From contig JAPDPN010000091.1 in the NCBI GenBank assembly GCA_034506455.1, positions 1-12,210 of the forward strand: a stretch of DNA of 12,210 nt, read 5' to 3'. Position numbers and translations under genes: made by a program. Positions within the stretch are counted from its first letter, which is position 1. The number at the start of each line of letters is the position of its first letter. Source of the stretch: Fontimicrobium_A sp034506455 (GTDB lineage: Bacteria > Zhuqueibacterota > Zhuqueibacteria > Residuimicrobiales > Krinioviventaceae). This document shows, one piece after another, positions 1-6,770 of this stretch. The notes under the pieces were generated by a model. It worked only from the letters and a program-made list of their open reading frames with translations. It was not told the DNA's origin and did not search any database.

Positions 1-1124
1 CGGTCGTTCAGCCATTGCCCTTCGAGATCGGCCGACAGTCGACGGCTGAAGCGGTAGGAAAGTCGTAGGGCATTGGACCATTGGCGGTCATAGGCATAGA
101 TCTGCTCGATCCGGTAGCGCGTCAAATCCACGGCAGCCGAAATCGTCAGGCGTTGGGTCAGATCATAGAATGCATTTGCACAAAGACCGAGCTGATCACC
201 GGCAAAGCCGCTCTCATAGACGGCGCTGATTTCGCCGTAAGCAGTGGAAAAGGTCACGTAAAGCTGATCAGCCGCTTCCTGTTCGAAGCGCACGTGTTGA
301 GCCTGCAATTCGAGGAACTTTTCCGGTAAAACCTCCAAAGATGCCGCTGCTCGCCAACGCTGATAGGGCCGCGGCGTAAAAATCGTGAAATAAGAGTCGG
401 AAAAGATTTGCGGCTGCTGCTCACGATATTCGACATTGGTCTGCAGCCTGGCGCTCCACTGTGTGCGTGCGGAAAAGAGAAGCCTCTGCGTGCTTTGTCG
501 TTCGAGATCGAAATGCATTTGCGCATGCAGGTCAAGGTTCGAGAGCGGGCGATACGTCGCGTTTACGCCGCTCAGGCGCTGCAGCGTTGCACCTTGACCG
601 AATCGATGCAGGTAAAAGAGCTGCAGCTCCGATCCGCTTCCGCCCCAGGCCTGCAGGGTTGCGCCGACCAGAGGCCGCCGATCCTCCCATTGGAGTCCTA
701 GACGGCGATCGATAGGACTCGGCAGGCCGCCGTACAGCTGCAGCTGAAGCTGCGGCTGCAGGCGCCAACTTGCAGCGAGGCCGTCGAGCGCGCCGAGCGA
801 GAAACCGGGATGAAGATAGAGCCGTCCCGCACCAGCCGTCATCCGCTCGCCGAAGGCTTTGAACTCGCCGTAAAGGGAGTAAAGGCGGAAGCGGTCCTCC
901 GGCTGCGCACCGACAGTGCTGCTCAAAAAACGGAAATTGCCCGCCAGCCGCGCATTCAAATGCGACTGAACCGCTTGCAACCGAACAGACTGGTAAAGGA
1001 GAGCCTGCCGATTATCGCGCTCAAAGAGATAGACGGAATTGCGCAGCGCGCCGTGAAAGGACAAGCTTTCGGCCCGACCAAAGCCGACTAGACAAATGCA
1101 AATTGTTAGGATTCTATACGTCAA
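1..1124 (-). CDS. Outer-membrane beta-barrel protein of unknown family (3' end beyond window)
   Basis: The minus strand is open from a TTG at 1124 to the left edge: 374 codons without a stop. The first ~18 residues (TYRILTICICLVGFGRAES after the start) form a signal peptide. The rest is rich in short alternating polar/aromatic segments, as in transmembrane beta-strands of porins, for example LQLQLYGG, ELQLFYLHRF and ALRLSYRFSRRLSADLEG. Residues ~101-120 carry a GR-x8-G-x-LDG pattern like that in some porins. No named family is recognised. The start is uncertain: no in-frame ATG lies near the signal peptide, the TTG lacks a Shine-Dalgarno site, and an ATG a few bases upstream is out of frame. 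A TGA two codons upstream of the TTG limits the start. The gene is divergent from the multiheme cytochromes, so a role in electron transfer across the envelope is possible but only inferred. The coding call is strong; the function is unknown. Confidence 0.72.
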   Translation of the reverse strand, partial: MTYRILTICICLVGFGRAESLSFHGALRNSVYLFERDNRQALLYQSVRLQAVQSHLNARLAGNFRFLSSTVGAQPEDRFRLYSLYGEFKAFGERMTAGAGRLYLHPGFSLGALDGLAASWRLQPQLQLQLYGGLPSPIDRRLGLQWEDRRPLVGATLQAWGGSGSELQLFYLHRFGQGATLQRLSGVNATYRPLSNLDLHAQMHFDLERQSTQRLLFSARTQWSARLQTNVEYREQQPQIFSDSYFTIFTPRPYQRWRAAASLEVLPEKFLELQAQHVRFEQEAADQLYVTFSTAYGEISAVYESGFAGDQLGLCANAFYDLTQRLTISAAVDLTRYRIEQIYAYDRQWSNALRLSYRFSRRLSADLEGQWLND

Positions 1125-1421
1125 TGAGCATCAAAATAGGTTTAACTAAAAAAGTTAACTCTTTTCGCTTAAAACTCCAAGATCGCTTTTCCAGAAACCT
1201 ATGAATTTGCCGATCCTTACTGCATTTTGCCGAAACGTGGAAAGGGAAAATTTGTTTCGGTCCATACAGCATCGTCGGCCTATCGAACAATAGAGGCTTT
1301 AATTCGTTGATTTTGAATGTGCAGTTTTTGCTGTTCCCAATTTCGTTGTTGATTTTCACTAAAAAAATGGATAAATAGACGCGTTCCCATTTTTCGAAGG
1401 CAAATTGTTCATGGAGGTGAG
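1125..1421. promoter_or_regulatory. Divergent intergenic control region between barrel and cytochrome genes
   Basis: This 297-nt stretch is clearly more AT-rich than its neighbours and holds no convincing gene. It must contain the promoters of both divergent genes. Visible structures are an inverted repeat TTAACT-AAAAA-AGTTAA at 1142-1158, next to the barrel start, and CCGAAAC/GTTTCGG at 1230-1236 and 1254-1260. A weak sigma70-like pair, TTGATT at 1349-1354 and TAAATA at 1372-1377 with a 17-nt spacer, lies upstream of the cytochrome gene. The repeats could be operators, but no known regulator site was recognised. Confidence 0.4.
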
Positions 1422-1964
1422 ATGGCGGTTGTGAAGCGGTTCGCAGTAAGTCTTTTATGTCTGTTCGTTGTTGCAGTCTTTTCCGCCGACGGCGCCAAGT
1501 ATGTCGGATCCAAAAAGTGCATGATGTGTCATAAAGGGGCAAGTCAGGGGGATCAGTACGGCAAATGGCTTGCGTCGCCGCATGCCAAGGCCTTCGAGAC
1601 GCTGAAAAGCGACAAGTCCAAAGAGGTTGCCAAAAAGCTGGGGATTGCCGACCCGCTCAAGGCGGACCAGTGCCTGATCTGCCACGTTACCGGGCATGCA
1701 AGTCCGGCTTCGGCGCGAGCCGAGGGTTTCGACGCAACCGCGGAAGGCGTCGGTTGTGAGGCATGTCACGGTCCAGGCTCGCTTTACAAATCGATGAGCG
1801 TGATGAGGGCGCTGCGCGAAGGCCGCCAGGATCCCAAACAGGTCGCTTTCGAGAACGGCAAGGAGAGCTGCCTTCGCTGTCACAACGAAAAGAGTCCCAC
1901 CTATCGGCCGTTCGATTACGCCGTCCAATGGCCCAAAATAGCCCATATGATTCCAAAAAACTAA
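1422..1964 (+). CDS. Tetraheme periplasmic cytochrome c, c554-like
   Basis: This 180-residue protein has a signal peptide (VKRFAVSLLCLFVVAVFSADG) and four CXXCH heme-binding motifs: CMMCH at 33-37, CLICH at 84-88, CEACH at 112-116 and CLRCH at 150-154. Extra histidines, such as H54 in SPHA and H175 near the C-terminus, could be distal heme ligands. The motif spacing and the CEACHGPGS segment resemble the cytochrome c554 family of periplasmic electron carriers. A GGAGGT Shine-Dalgarno sequence at 1413-1418 sits just before the ATG and fixes the start. The gene is followed by the 11-heme/cytochrome b gene on the same strand after 129 nt, so the two are probably co-expressed, and this small protein is a plausible electron shuttle for the larger one. 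The partner and redox role are inferred; the tetraheme assignment is direct. Confidence 0.93.
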   Translation: MAVVKRFAVSLLCLFVVAVFSADGAKYVGSKKCMMCHKGASQGDQYGKWLASPHAKAFETLKSDKSKEVAKKLGIADPLKADQCLICHVTGHASPASARAEGFDATAEGVGCEACHGPGSLYKSMSVMRALREGRQDPKQVAFENGKESCLRCHNEKSPTYRPFDYAVQWPKIAHMIPKN

Positions 1965-2093
1965 CCCCGTAGGCTGTTGCAAAGTTTTTACGACCCTAGT
2001 CAGCCGCCGTGTTTGAAGACCGGCAGGACAAGAGGACTGACCGGTAATAAAGCCGCTCGAACGCCAAACGAAGAAAACACAAGTTATATTTTG

Positions 2094-3980
2094 ATGATCA
2101 GGAGACATGTAAAACTTTTGTTTCTTACCGCGGGGATAGCAAGCGGCTTCTTTCGCCTCTTTTCAGCCGCGCAGGCGCAGTCCTGTTTGGAATGCCACGG
2201 CCAAAGCGATTTTGTCATCGAGAGCGAAGCCGGAGAGCGATCTCTCTATGTCAATGCGGCCGAGTATCGCGCCTCGGTACACGGCGATTTCAACTGCCGC
2301 GACTGTCACGCGGATGCGGTCGGCGATCCGCATCCCGATCGTCTGGCGGCGGTTGACTGCAGCCGCTGTCATGAAGACGAGGCGACGCAGGTTCAGAAGG
2401 GCGTTCACGGCGGCGAAACGGACCGTAAGCCGACCTGCAGTCGATGTCATACGGCGCATGCGATCAAAAGCGCGGCGGACACGACTTCGACTACCCATCC
2501 GCTGCGGCAGCTCGCGACCTGCCGCGCCTGCCACGGCGACCCGCTGCACTCAAAAAGGAACGGCGATCGCCTCGATCATCTCGGAATACATGAGGCGGCT
2601 TTGCAGGAGGGCAACGCTTCGGCGCCGAGCTGCAGCGGCTGCCATCAGGCGCACCGCATCTTGAGCAAAGCCGATCCCCGTTCGCCGGTTTACCGCGCCA
2701 ACCTCAGCTCCACCTGCGGCGCCTGCCACAAGGATGTCGCAGAACAATATCAGAAGAGCGTCCACGCGGCGGGTTTGCGGCAAGGCGAGTTTATGTCCGC
2801 GACCTGCATTACCTGCCACGGCGCGCATACCATTCTTTCGCCCGACGAGCCGGACTCCCCGGCGCATCCGATTAATGCGCCCGACCGGCTATGCGCTCCC
2901 TGCCACGACTCGGAGCAGCTGACGAACCGCGTCGGTTTGGTCGGCAAGGCTTTTCAATCATACAAAGACAGCTATCACGGATTGGCGGCCTCGCGCGGTT
3001 CCTCGGTCGCCGCCACTTGCGGCAGCTGTCACGGTATTCATGAAATCCGATCCAAGAGCGATCCCAAATCGTCGGTCCATCCCGCCAATGTGCGAAAAAC
3101 TTGCGCACGTTGCCACCCTTATGCCGGAGAAGAATTTGCCCGCAGCTACAGCCACGCCGACCTCAATGCCGCCGGACGCCGCATCTCTTCAGTCGTGCGG
3201 TCGGTATACCTATGGCTTATCGTCATCGTTATCGGCGGCATGGCGGTTCACAATCTCCTCATCTGGTCTGCTTACCTCCGCCGCAGGCTGCGCGAGCGTC
3301 GCGCCCTTCGACGCATCCGACGCTTCGATCGGGCGTGGATCATTCAGCATCTGGTGGTCCTCATTTCTTTCACCGTCCTGGCTGTTACAGGTTTTGCTCT
3401 CAAGTACCCCAAGGCGTTCTGGGTTCGCGCTCTCTACGCCGCAGGAATGACCGAGGCAATACGCGGCGGACTGCATCGGGTTGCGGCAGTGGCCCTTATT
3501 GCCGCCGGTCTCCATCACCTTTACTGCCTCTTTTTTGTTAAAGGGTGGCGCGGCGAGCGCTCTGCCCTGGTGCCGCGACTCGCCGACTTGGCACAGCTGC
3601 GGCAGAATTTGATCCATCATCTCACGTTAAAGGGTAATCCGCCGCGTTTCGGACGCTACAGCTATATCGAAAAGGTCGAATATTGGGCGCTTATCTGGGG
3701 CACCGTCATTATGGCCGTTACGGGAGCGGTGCTGTGGTTTCCGGCGCTCAGCACCCGCATTTTACCCGCCTGGAGCGTGCAGGTTGCCGAAACCATCCAT
3801 TTTTACGAGGCGGTGTTGGCCGTGGCAGCCATCGTTGTGTTTCACTTTTTCTTTGTCATTTTTCACCCCAAGGAATATCCGCTCAATGTCACTGCCTTTA
3901 CCGGCGACATTACTGAAGAAGAGGCAAAGGAAAAATTCCCCGGCTGGTATGAAGAACTCGGTTCGTCTAAAAGTTTCTAA
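2094..3980 (+). CDS. Eleven-heme cytochrome c fused to membrane cytochrome b domain
   Basis: From the ATG at 2094 this is a 628-residue protein. Residues 1-29 form a signal peptide ending in SAAQAQ. Residues 30-345 carry eleven CXXCH motifs, with first Cys at 31, 68, 89, 115, 143, 180, 208, 238, 267, 309 and 337. After a helix at ~367-393 and a very basic loop (~395-413), hydrophobic helices run to about 590. Their histidines (H419, H461, H474/H475, H569, H584) suggest b-heme ligation as in the Ni-hydrogenase/formate dehydrogenase cytochrome b family. Known relatives in design are Geobacter CbcL-type proteins, which join multiheme c and diheme b domains and take electrons from menaquinol for extracellular respiration. 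The inferred role is quinol:cytochrome c electron transfer at the inner membrane. The frame stays open upstream to a TTG at 1977, but the signal peptide begins at 2094. The Shine-Dalgarno site is weak. Confidence 0.92.
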   Translation: MIRRHVKLLFLTAGIASGFFRLFSAAQAQSCLECHGQSDFVIESEAGERSLYVNAAEYRASVHGDFNCRDCHADAVGDPHPDRLAAVDCSRCHEDEATQVQKGVHGGETDRKPTCSRCHTAHAIKSAADTTSTTHPLRQLATCRACHGDPLHSKRNGDRLDHLGIHEAALQEGNASAPSCSGCHQAHRILSKADPRSPVYRANLSSTCGACHKDVAEQYQKSVHAAGLRQGEFMSATCITCHGAHTILSPDEPDSPAHPINAPDRLCAPCHDSEQLTNRVGLVGKAFQSYKDSYHGLAASRGSSVAATCGSCHGIHEIRSKSDPKSSVHPANVRKTCARCHPYAGEEFARSYSHADLNAAGRRISSVVRSVYLWLIVIVIGGMAVHNLLIWSAYLRRRLRERRALRRIRRFDRAWIIQHLVVLISFTVLAVTGFALKYPKAFWVRALYAAGMTEAIRGGLHRVAAVALIAAGLHHLYCLFFVKGWRGERSALVPRLADLAQLRQNLIHHLTLKGNPPRFGRYSYIEKVEYWALIWGTVIMAVTGAVLWFPALSTRILPAWSVQVAETIHFYEAVLAVAAIVVFHFFFVIFHPKEYPLNVTAFTGDITEEEAKEKFPGWYEELGSSKSF

Positions 3981-4042
3981 TTCAAAAGCTTTTAAATGCC
4001 GAGCGTACTGACTTGCTTCATACAGGTTAAATCAGAGTTTGC

Positions 4043-4090
4043 CCTGCTCTTTGAGTTCGTTGCCGCATCTATGAGCAGGATCATTTTTTC
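4043..4090 (+). terminator. Possible Rho-independent terminator after the cytochrome genes
   Basis: CCTGCTC at 4043-4049 can pair with GAGCAGG at 4073-4079. The right arm is followed by ATCATTTTTTC. The 7-bp stem and T-tract fit a terminator, but the 23-nt loop is long, so this is tentative. The rest of the 213-nt spacer (3981-4193) shows no gene. Confidence 0.35.
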
Positions 4091-4193
4091 TTCCTCTTTT
4101 TTCTGCAGCTAAAGTCCATTCTCTTGTTGCTTTCCATCGCAAAAATTCCTACACTGCTGAAAACGGCACGTTCATTTACGCGGAGGTTATCGC

Positions 4194-4844
4194 ATGGAAC
4201 GAAGGGCGTTTCTGCAGATGATCGGAGCCGCTTCGTTGGCAGCCTTTGTACCCATGGCCAAGGCGACGGCCGGTGCCGGCGTCAAGATCGGCATTTGTGA
4301 TTGGAATCTGGGGCCATCCTGCGATCCCGAACTGATTCCGCGCGCCGCTGAAGAGGGATTATCGGGAATTCAAGTGAGCGTCGGCACACGGCCCGATCAC
4401 ATGCCGCTGCGCGATCCAAGAGTTAGACGACGTTATCTCGAGCTTGGGCAACGTTACGGGATTGCTGTTCATTCCGTAGCTGCCGGGGGTATCCTCAACG
4501 CTATTCCGCTGGCCGAAGAGCCGCAGTCGGCCGTGTATGTCATCGACGCCCTTGAAGCCGCGGCGGCACTCGGCGCCAAAAACATCCTGATCGCCTTTTT
4601 CGGTAACGGCGATCTGCGCCTGACCGACGCTTCCGGCAAGTTCATCGAGAAAAAGCGGGACGGTTGGAGCGTATATGAACTCGACACCAAAAAGGTCACG
4701 CGCGTCGTAGAGGCGCTGCGCCAAATCGCGCCGCGCGCCGAGGATCTCGGGGTGGCTCTTGGACTGGAAAACACCCTGAACGCCGAGCAGAACCTGGAAA
4801 TCATCGACCGCATCGGCTCGCCCATGGCGCAAGTCTATTACGAC
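4194..4844 (+). CDS. Tat-exported sugar isomerase/epimerase-like TIM-barrel protein (3' end lost in gap)
   Basis: 217 codons are readable before the assembly gap. The N-terminus has a twin-arginine signal (RRAFLQM followed by a hydrophobic stretch to about residue 28), so the protein is probably exported folded. The rest matches the xylose isomerase-like TIM-barrel superfamily (sugar phosphate isomerase/epimerase, AP endonuclease 2 fold): KIGICDWNLG as the first strand, GLSGIQVSVG as the second, GIAVHSVAAG, AAALGAKNILIAFFG, and LGVALGLENT, where the Glu is a usual metal ligand. The last residues read VYYD, where the next metal-binding Asp is expected. GGAGG at 4182-4186 lies 7 nt upstream of the ATG. 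Exported members of this superfamily are common in polysaccharide-degrading bacteria, but their substrates are mostly unknown. The superfamily call is firm; the substrate cannot be given. Roughly the last 60-80 residues are missing. Confidence 0.88.
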
Positions 4845-4944
4845 NNNNNNNNNNNNNNNNNNNNNNNNNNNNNNNNNNNNNNNNNNNNNNNNNNNNNNNN
4901 NNNNNNNNNNNNNNNNNNNNNNNNNNNNNNNNNNNNNNNNNNNN
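4845..4944. other. Assembly gap (100 N)
   Basis: Exactly 100 N bases, the conventional filler for a scaffold gap of unknown length. The reading frame on the left encodes a TIM-barrel isomerase-like protein and that on the right a GH172 glycosidase, so two different genes are broken here. An open frame read through the gap is an artefact. Confidence 0.98.
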
Positions 4945-5670
4945 GGCGCTAAAATCGAAGTGGAAAACCAGGCCGGAAAAGAGATCGAGGCGTTTTACTA
5001 TTACATCGACTATGTAGAGCTGCGCGAACTGCCGCCCGACATGGGGAGATTTTGTGCCTGGTACAATCATGAGTTGACCGAAGCACCGTCCGAGGGGGAA
5101 AACGAGTGGAACGCGCTTGGACCGCAGGGCAACAATCCCGACGGTAAACGCAATTATGTCTTTTTAGATGTCAAGGGCAAGGGGCATTTCGTGGGCGTCA
5201 ATTATTACGTGCAGTCGCCCGGCCCGATTTGGTACGGTGAGGGCGACGACATGATCTTTATCGACGGCGAACAGATCACCCTGCACGGCACCGGTACCGA
5301 GGACTATTTCAACACTTCCTGGTGCCCGCAGGTGCTGTTCAGTCATCCCTATTACGGCTATGCCCGCGTCAATCGCGACATCGGCTGGATGGGACGCACG
5401 CACGTCTACCGCTTTCATATCAGCGATCCGCTCTATTTCGACAAGTCTTTTCGGCATACCATCGAGCACGGCCACAACAACTGCCTGACGCTGGATTTGG
5501 CCAGCGTGGCCTATTGGTATCAGCAGCCGCCTTTGTCGCCCTTGCCGCCGATTCCCAACAAGGAGCAGCGCGCGTTCAAGCCGCTCAACGGTCTGTGGCA
5601 GATTCACCAATGGCGCAACGAGTGGCGCAAAGCCAAGGGCAACGACGGCAAACTATGGGGCAACGAGTAA
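4945..5670 (+). CDS. GH172 (DUF2961) glycoside hydrolase, C-terminal part (5' end lost in gap)
   Basis: 241 residues are readable from the gap edge to TAA. The segments GAKIEVENQAGKEIEAFYYY, FLDVKGKGHFVGVNYYVQSP, WYGEGDDMIFIDGE and HGTGTEDYFNTSWCP match the DUF2961/GH172 family. Its characterised members are alpha-D-fructofuranosidases and D-arabinofuranosidases acting on fructose- or arabinose-containing glycans. The two Glu residues, E99 of GEGDDM and E119 of TEDYF in this fragment, lie 20 apart, close to the spacing I recall for the catalytic pair; their identity is inferred. The family is usually 350-400 residues, so about 120-160 residues are missing. No signal peptide can be judged. The transporter gene follows after only 15 nt, so they may be co-transcribed. 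Family call is confident; the substrate is not determined. Confidence 0.88.
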   Translation, partial: GAKIEVENQAGKEIEAFYYYIDYVELRELPPDMGRFCAWYNHELTEAPSEGENEWNALGPQGNNPDGKRNYVFLDVKGKGHFVGVNYYVQSPGPIWYGEGDDMIFIDGEQITLHGTGTEDYFNTSWCPQVLFSHPYYGYARVNRDIGWMGRTHVYRFHISDPLYFDKSFRHTIEHGHNNCLTLDLASVAYWYQQPPLSPLPPIPNKEQRAFKPLNGLWQIHQWRNEWRKAKGNDGKLWGNE

Positions 5671-5685
5671 GGAGTCGATGCACGA

Positions 5686-6474
5686 ATGTTGACCAGAAGC
5701 TTGGACAAAGCGCGCGAAGCGTATAAGAGACGGGATGTCGAGGCGGGTCGGGCGGCGCATCTGCAGCCGCCCGAAGCGCATCGCGAGGAACAGGGCAAGT
5801 ACATCAAAAGCCTGGTCTACGGCGGCTTGGACGGCATTATCACCACTTTTGCCGTGGTGGCCGGAGTAGCCGGCGCGTCGTTGTCGTCCGGCGTGGCGCT
5901 CATTCTCGGCGTTGCCAACCTGGTCGCCGACGGTCTATCCATGGCCGTCGGCGACTATCTGAGTACGCGCGCCGAAAACGAGTACAAGGCCGCCGAACGG
6001 CAGCGCGAGGCCTGGGAAGTGGCGCACTTTCCCGAAGGCGAACGTTTGGAGATGGTTGAGCTGTATGAAGGAAAAGGAATTTTGCGAGCCGATGCCGAGG
6101 CCATGGCGGATATTCTTGCCAAATATCCGCGCGCGTGGGTCGAGGTGATGATGGCGGAAGAATTGGGGTTGGTGGGGGAAGATGAATCGCCGCTTGCGAA
6201 TGCAATCATGACGTTCGTTTCTTTTGCTTTGTTCGGCTTTTTGCCACTGACGGCGTTTTTTGCGGCGCCGGTTTTTGGATGGATAAAGGATCATCTATTT
6301 GCGACGGCGTCGATCATCACCGGTGCGGCTTTGTTTATTTTAGGGGCGTTTAAGGTGCGGATTACCGGGCAATCCTGGCTGCGTTCCGGACTCGAGATGC
6401 TGCTGGTCGGCGGTTTGGCGGCCGCAGCGGCGTACTTTATCGGGGATGTTTTGGCGGGGTGGGCAAAGATGTAG
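5686..6474 (+). CDS. VIT1/CCC1-family iron/manganese transporter
   Basis: This 262-residue protein has the family pattern. YGGLDGIITTFAVVAGVAGA opens TM1 (~44-66). LILGVANLVADGLSMAVGDYLSTR is TM2 and its exit (~70-95). A Glu-rich cytoplasmic segment (~97-167), where relatives bind metal before transport, follows, and then three more helices (~172-195, ~205-224, ~233-255). Five TM helices is the usual count. Members move Fe2+ or Mn2+ out of the cytosol, either into vacuoles or out of the cell in bacteria, and protect against metal overload. GGAG at 5671-5674 lies 11 nt before the ATG; an ATG at 5678 is out of frame and leads to an early stop. Close linkage to the GH172 gene may be coincidental. 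Iron handling could suit a cell rich in multiheme cytochromes, but this is speculation. Confidence 0.93.
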   Translation: MLTRSLDKAREAYKRRDVEAGRAAHLQPPEAHREEQGKYIKSLVYGGLDGIITTFAVVAGVAGASLSSGVALILGVANLVADGLSMAVGDYLSTRAENEYKAAERQREAWEVAHFPEGERLEMVELYEGKGILRADAEAMADILAKYPRAWVEVMMAEELGLVGEDESPLANAIMTFVSFALFGFLPLTAFFAAPVFGWIKDHLFATASIITGAALFILGAFKVRITGQSWLRSGLEMLLVGGLAAAAAYFIGDVLAGWAKM

Positions 6475-6595
6475 GGCAAGTTTTCTACTTTTGTCATAAT
6501 GGGGGTTGAAATGCCGTCTTTGACCATCGAAAGCCGGAAATCGGCGCACCAGGCTGCGGTTAATCTTGAATGCATCCGGGGGAAAACGAGAGTCG

Positions 6596-6650
6596 GTAAC
6601 GCAAGTTATAAACTTGCGCTACAGCGGCGCCTCATGCAGAGAGACGCCGC
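6596..6650. repeat. REP-like pair of hairpins
   Basis: Two palindromes lie back to back in the 296-nt non-coding stretch 6475-6770. The first, 6596-6622, has arms CGCAAGTT/AACTTGCG around ATA, extended by GTA/TAC after one A-C mismatch. The second, 6624-6650, has GCGGCG/CGCCGC arms, plus inner CTC/GAG pairs after one mismatch. No T-tract follows closely, so this is not a standard terminator. The layout resembles REP-type repeats or a mobile mini-element. It could also act as an RNA structure. Confidence 0.55.
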
Positions 6651-6704
6651 AAATTTTCTGCAGATTACTGTTTTTTCTTTAGCAAAAATTGTGTATTCTG
6701 AAGC

Positions 6705-6733
6705 TTGATTTCTGGAAAATGGTGGGCTAGTAT
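6705..6733 (+). promoter_or_regulatory. Possible sigma70-like promoter of the sulfate transporter operon
   Basis: TTGATT at 6705-6710 and TAGTAT at 6728-6733 are 17 nt apart, each matching four of six consensus bases. They are followed 37 nt later by the ATG of the binding-protein gene. No SAM riboswitch or other known sulfur-control RNA was recognised. Confidence 0.35.
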
Positions 6734-6770
6734 CCGCGAGGAATACAGTAACATGGAAGGCAGGAGAACC

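Noticed and set aside
1114..1542. 142-residue minus-strand frame in the divergent region
   Set aside because: It overlaps the start of the cytochrome gene, has no recognisable domain or signal, and its composition reflects the AT-rich spacer.
1977..2093. N-terminal extension of the 11-heme protein from TTG at 1977
   Set aside because: The extra 39 residues are polar and would put the signal peptide in the interior; no ribosome site precedes 1977.
1455..2108. 217-residue minus-strand frame opposite the tetraheme cytochrome
   Set aside because: It is antisense to a gene with four clear heme motifs and shows no family features of its own.
6475..6770. SAM or other sulfur-related riboswitch before the sulfate operon
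   Set aside because: The conserved core sequences of the known SAM riboswitches were not seen; the hairpins present look like a repeat instead.
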